Of a stretch of 8,354 nt of DNA, positions 5,622 through 8,354 are shown in pieces. The stretch spans positions 1 through 8,354 of the forward strand of contig CALFYG010000004.1 in the NCBI GenBank assembly GCA_937952095.1, written 5' to 3'. Each line of letters opens with the position of its first letter. Position 1 is the first letter of the stretch. The notes under the pieces are model-generated. The model made no database searches and had not been told where the DNA came from. It worked only from the letters and a program-made list of their open reading frames with translations. Made by a program: the position numbers and the translations under genes. Origin of the DNA: an uncultured Micrococcales bacterium (lineage in GTDB: Bacteria; Actinomycetota; Actinomycetes; S36-B12; UBA10799).

Positions 5622-6257
5622 TCAGCAGGCTCGTTGCTCTGCGAGTTTTGCCTTGGCCAACTGCTTCTTTCGCGTACGCAGCGCATCGCGTAACGCGTCC
5701 TTCCGCTTGCCCGATGCTGCTTTCATGCGTGACTTAAGGCTCTTCACTTTGCCCTGCAGTTTGGTAACCAGTGTCTGTGCGGCCTCACACTTCGAGTTGT
5801 CACGCTCCACCGTCAGCACCACCCGCACGGGGTTTGTGATCAGCGTCTTGTACAGCTCGGCCTTGTCTTCGCACGTCGCCACAGTTGGGCCGTCCACCCA
5901 CGACTTGCCCACCAGGATCCAGTGATTACCGGGGCTCACTGTGTAGGTGACAACCCAATCCGTCGTGTCACTGAACGGCGGGGCTGCGGATTCCGACCGC
6001 TCCTGGCCCTTGAATGTGTAATACGCCCGCGCTGACACTGTCCCCGGCACGTCTGCCCATTGCACGAAGACCAAAGCGCTGCAGTGACCGGGGTCAACTG
6101 GGTCCTGGCCGTGGAGATATTGGATCGTCGCTGGCACCGTGATCTCTTCGGTGGTCGTGCCGGCCGTTGCCGCAGGGGCTGCGAACAGGCCCATGGCGAC
6201 GAGCGCCGCTGTGACCGCCGCGGTCAGCGCGAGCCGCGGATGTTGATCATGCCTCAT
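5622..6257 (-). CDS. Exported protein with beta domain and cysteine-bounded Lys-rich helical hairpin
   Basis: A 211-aa exported protein of no named family. The first 32 residues are a signal peptide (MRHDQHPR, an Ala/Leu/Val core, then Ala-Thr-Ala before Gly33). Residues 33 to about 150 look beta-rich, like an immunoglobulin-type sandwich, with Cys59 and Cys129 as a likely disulfide pair. Residues 153-211 are strongly helical and basic (many Lys/Arg/Ala/Leu), with a break at Ala-Ser-Gly (181-183). Cys157 opens the first helix and Cys211 is the last residue, so the two helices could fold back and be locked by a disulfide. The start is uncertain: the frame is open to 6311. I chose the ATG at 6257 because it gives the best signal peptide and has TACTGT eight bases upstream; the ATG at 6275 only adds an Arg-rich prefix. 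It lies 60 bp after the phosphatase gene. Confidence 0.82.
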   Translation of the reverse strand: MRHDQHPRLALTAAVTAALVAMGLFAAPAATAGTTTEEITVPATIQYLHGQDPVDPGHCSALVFVQWADVPGTVSARAYYTFKGQERSESAAPPFSDTTDWVVTYTVSPGNHWILVGKSWVDGPTVATCEDKAELYKTLITNPVRVVLTVERDNSKCEAAQTLVTKLQGKVKSLKSRMKAASGKRKDALRDALRTRKKQLAKAKLAEQRAC

Positions 6258-6271
6258 GCGTCGTGACAGTA
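6258..6271 (-). promoter_or_regulatory. Candidate -10 box (TACTGT) ahead of the helical-hairpin protein
   Basis: Minus-strand TACTGT (6271-6266) fits TANNNT with eight bases to the ATG at 6257, so a leaderless or nearly leaderless transcript is possible. No ribosome site is visible. The 60-bp gap 6258-6317 has only a loose CCTGA/TCAGG pairing with a 14-base loop, which is too weak to call a terminator. Confidence 0.4.
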
Positions 6272-6317
6272 GCATGCCGAAAGTATGTCGCGGAATCCCC
6301 TGATCGTCCACAGGTCC

Positions 6318-7598
6318 TCAGGTGCACTGCTCCGACCCGGCATCAGTGCCACCGTTGGCTTCCGTGGGGACGAAGCGCCAGTCGAAATCACCGGCACGCA
6401 GCGTGAGTCGTAAGACGCCGTGGCTGTCGTTGAGCCGCACCTCGGATCCCGTGGCGAGACCGGGGATCTCCCGCAGTGCGGCCCCGCCGGTGCCGACGAC
6501 GAACTCTCGGATGCCTGAAGGGTCGGTCCTGCCCGTAGCATCGAGGCGGGCGAAGCGTTCGTAGTTGTGTTCGTGCCCGGTCAGCAAGAGATCGGTCCCT
6601 TGGTCGGCCAGCAACGTGTACAGAGGTGCGGTGTTCGTGTCAGGGCCGTGGACCCCGCTCGACCAGCGGGGGTGGTGCCACACGGCCGCCGTGCACCGGG
6701 GCTGGTCACCCCGTAGCTGATCGGCCAGCCAGATGTACTGCGCAGATCCTGTGCCGCATCCACCCACCTGCGCGCAGTTCGAATTGAGCATGTAGAAGCG
6801 CCAGCCGGCGAGGTTCACCGCGTACCAGGGCTGAGCTGGAGTGCCCACGCGGTCGCCGAAGAAGTCGAAGTAGGCCGTGGCTCCGGAGTTGTACTCGTGA
6901 TTCCCGGGAACGGGGAACGTGATCGGTGTGAAGCGGCCATAGGAGGGGTCGTAGCAGTTGGCGAAGTCGGCTGCGGTGCCGTTCGGGTACGCGAGGTCGC
7001 CGGTGGCCACCAGTGGCCCAGGGGCCGAGTCGATGAGCGCCGCCGTCTCGTCCGCGGCGCCACCGCACTGGCCGATGTCGCCGGTGACATGAACGGTGGA
7101 TTCCGAGGACGGGGTGGGTTCAGTGGGCCCGGGCGCGATGGACGTGTCAGGCGTCCACACCACGATCCGCCGGGTCGATGCGGTTCGGGCTCGGGCCTTG
7201 GATGTGGCGGCCACCTTCGCGCGGTATCGCCAGACGCCGCTGTCGGGAGCGGTCCAGCGCACTGTGATTCGGCCACGGGCCGACGTCTTGCCCCGCCAGA
7301 TCGTCCGCCACACGTCGGACCCCGAGCGTGCCTGCAGCAAGCGCACCGTGCGCTGCGAGGACTGTCCACCGGTGAAGATGCGGATTCGATCGGACAGGCG
7401 TTCTCCAGCGGTCACCCTCCGCGTGGTCTCCTGCCAGCCGAGGATCGCCGTGGCCCGCTTCGCCGTCGGAGACGCGGATACCGCCGCACCGGGGGCGGCG
7501 TCCTCACGAACTGTGGCGGGAGCGGGGCCGGAAAGCAGCGCCAGCCACGCCGCTGTCACAGTCAGCGTGACCACGGACGCAGCAGCCCTGGGAACCAT
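6318..7598 (-). CDS. Exported purple-acid-phosphatase-like metallophosphoesterase
   Basis: A 426-aa exported enzyme, numbered from the ATG at 7598. A signal peptide covers about residues 1-29. A beta-rich module follows (about 60-146), then a Pro/Thr/Ser linker (about 148-169) and the phosphoesterase domain (170-419). All five purple-acid-phosphatase metal-site blocks are present in order: DIG (Asp174), GDLAY (Asp201, Tyr204), GNHE (Asn233, His234), a WHHP block (His308/309) and GHEH (His342, His344). The tyrosine in GDxxY is the ligand that gives such enzymes their colour. The expected reaction is hydrolysis of phosphate monoesters outside the cell, perhaps for phosphate supply, though no Pho-type site is visible. 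Six cysteines, all in the catalytic part, fit an exported protein. Start choice: GGAGG at 7615-7611 is 12 bases from this ATG but directly abuts the ATG at 7610, which is too close to serve it. Confidence 0.9.
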   Translation of the reverse strand: MVPRAAASVVTLTVTAAWLALLSGPAPATVREDAAPGAAVSASPTAKRATAILGWQETTRRVTAGERLSDRIRIFTGGQSSQRTVRLLQARSGSDVWRTIWRGKTSARGRITVRWTAPDSGVWRYRAKVAATSKARARTASTRRIVVWTPDTSIAPGPTEPTPSSESTVHVTGDIGQCGGAADETAALIDSAPGPLVATGDLAYPNGTAADFANCYDPSYGRFTPITFPVPGNHEYNSGATAYFDFFGDRVGTPAQPWYAVNLAGWRFYMLNSNCAQVGGCGTGSAQYIWLADQLRGDQPRCTAAVWHHPRWSSGVHGPDTNTAPLYTLLADQGTDLLLTGHEHNYERFARLDATGRTDPSGIREFVVGTGGAALREIPGLATGSEVRLNDSHGVLRLTLRAGDFDWRFVPTEANGGTDAGSEQCT

Positions 7599-7610
7599 GC
7601 GGTCCAGCAT

Positions 7611-7615
7611 CCTCC
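7611..7615 (-). promoter_or_regulatory. GGAGG ribosome site abutting an upstream ATG
   Basis: Minus-strand GGAGG is immediately followed by ATG (7610) and, 12 bases on, by a second in-frame ATG (7598). A ribosome site needs several bases of spacing, so the second ATG is the likelier start even though 12 is at the long end. No TANNNT box is seen close by, so this gene looks leadered, unlike its neighbours. Confidence 0.45.
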
Positions 7616-7679
7616 GACAAGGCGGCCAACCCAAGGTCTTGGCCCAAAGATCGCTGCATCGGATGATGCCGACGGAGTG

Positions 7680-7703
7680 AACGGCCCGGAGCATCAGGCC
7701 GTT
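7680..7703 (-). terminator. Hairpin overlapping the dehydrogenase stop codon
   Basis: AACGGCC (7680-7686) and GGCCGTT (7697-7703) form a perfect 7-bp stem with a 10-base loop. On the minus strand the stem starts inside the TAA stop codon of the dehydrogenase. There is no T run after it, which is common for proposed actinobacterial terminators but weakens the call. It would separate the dehydrogenase from the phosphatase gene 103 bp away. The rest of that gap has no recognisable promoter. Confidence 0.4.
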
Positions 7704-8354
7704 ACACGGTGAGGACGACTCGGCCCTTGGCGGCTCCGGTGACGAGGTGGTCCATGGCGTCGACGGTCTGCTCGAGTGGGAAGTGGTTGTCATCCACAAC
7801 GGGGCGGATGCGCCCCTCTTCCAGAAGGCGCACGATCAACGACCAGTTGTCTTTGCGAGTGTGGCTGGTGCGAATTCCTGGGAGTTGCTTGACGAACGGC
7901 GATGCTGCCATGAGCGGAAGCATGCGGCCCAGACTGCCGAGAACCCGATGCCCCGAACCGCCGTACTGGTCATGTCCGATCAGGACGAAGGTGCCGTCCG
8001 GTTCCAGGGCTCGGCGCACCCGCGAGAAGGGCGCTTTCGAGACGATGTCGAAGACGATGTCATAGCGCCTGCCCATGTCCGTGAAGTCCTGGCTGGTGTA
8101 GTCGATCGTGTGCTCCGCCCCCAGATCTCGCAGTAGGTCGAGCTTCCCCGGACCGTCCACTGCCGTCACTTCAGCGCCGAACTCGCGAGCCAGCTGGACG
8201 GCCCACACACCGACCGCCCCGCCAGCGCCGTTCACCAGCACCCGTTGGCCCGGGCGGACTCTGCCTTGGTCCCGCAGGTTCATCAGTGCGATGAGGGCTG
8301 CCGTGGGGACGGCGGCCGCCTGCTCGAACGACAGGTCCTGGGGGATGGGTTCGA
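7702..8354 (-). CDS. Medium-chain dehydrogenase/reductase, quinone-oxidoreductase type (partial)
   Basis: This is the C-terminal part of a zinc-independent medium-chain NAD(P)H dehydrogenase/reductase, resembling quinone oxidoreductases and enoyl reductases. The frame is open to the window edge, giving 216 visible residues. About 100-120 N-terminal residues (the GroES-like domain) should lie outside, judging by the family's usual 310-340 aa. The visible part begins with the family block LSFEQAAAVPTAALIAL, then RVRPGQRVLVNGAGGAVG, the Gly-rich Rossmann turn that binds the nucleotide. The next strand ends in an acidic residue (VTAVDG) ahead of LDLLRDLGAEHTIDY, and the chain ends in the usual KGRVVLTV. 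The ATG at 8283 is internal, because the conserved block continues upstream of it. The substrate is probably a quinone or activated alkene, but this is not readable. No signal peptide would be expected, so it is cytoplasmic. It lies upstream of, and on the same strand as, the phosphatase gene. Confidence 0.92.
   Translation of the reverse strand, partial: EPIPQDLSFEQAAAVPTAALIALMNLRDQGRVRPGQRVLVNGAGGAVGVWAVQLAREFGAEVTAVDGPGKLDLLRDLGAEHTIDYTSQDFTDMGRRYDIVFDIVSKAPFSRVRRALEPDGTFVLIGHDQYGGSGHRVLGSLGRMLPLMAASPFVKQLPGIRTSHTRKDNWSLIVRLLEEGRIRPVVDDNHFPLEQTVDAMDHLVTGAAKGRVVLTV

Noticed and set aside
6897..7712. Plus-strand open frame of 271 codons
   Set aside because: It is antisense to the phosphatase gene, low-complexity Arg/Gly-rich, with no motif.
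7599..7799. N-terminal extension of the phosphatase to the ATG at 7799
   Set aside because: It overlaps about 100 bp of the dehydrogenase coding sequence and the hairpin, and the extra residues are not protein-like; the signal peptide begins at the ATG at 7598.
7702..8283. Dehydrogenase starting at the internal ATG (8283)
   Set aside because: The conserved family block LSFEQAAAVPTAALIAL continues in frame upstream of this Met to the window edge, so the gene is simply cut by the window.

Overview
This window reads as chromosomal DNA from a high-GC Gram-positive bacterium (Actinomycetota). The evidence is the high GC content by eye, the GTG starts, several genes that appear to be leaderless behind a TANNNT -10 box, five complete genes or fewer with Sec-type export signals (five of seven), and an ABC-F ATPase with sequence features I associate with actinobacteria. 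I cannot assign an order or genus. I see no mobile element, tRNA, rRNA, CRISPR array or phage gene.

Layout. Bases 28-3185 hold three minus-strand genes, all for exported proteins: an unrecognised 183-aa protein, a 606-aa serine hydrolase of the beta-lactamase/DD-peptidase fold, and an unrecognised 174-aa protein. Bases 3186-3312 are a divergent promoter region containing a perfect 6-6-6 dyad. Bases 3313-5615 hold two plus-strand cytoplasmic genes: a SOUL-family haem-binding-like protein and a 576-aa ABC-F ATPase. The ABC-F gene converges on a minus-strand gene with only 6 bp between the stop codons. Bases 5622-8354 hold three minus-strand genes: an exported protein with a Lys-rich helical-hairpin tail bounded by cysteines, an exported purple-acid-phosphatase-like enzyme, and the C-terminal two thirds of a medium-chain dehydrogenase/reductase that runs off the right edge.

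How the genes work together. Five of the seven complete genes encode exported proteins, so the theme is cell-surface or extracellular function: a peptide or ester hydrolase, a phosphomonoesterase and three small cysteine-containing proteins. Nearly every gene has its own promoter-like start region, which argues for neighbouring single-gene units rather than one operon. The only plausible co-transcription is dehydrogenase to phosphatase to tail protein, and even there a hairpin follows the dehydrogenase and a -10 box precedes the tail protein.

I do not find a convincing new multi-gene system. The points most worth a second look are the repeated leaderless start geometry (four genes), the operator-like dyad ahead of the 174-aa gene, the cysteine-bounded helical hairpin, and the two orphan exported proteins.
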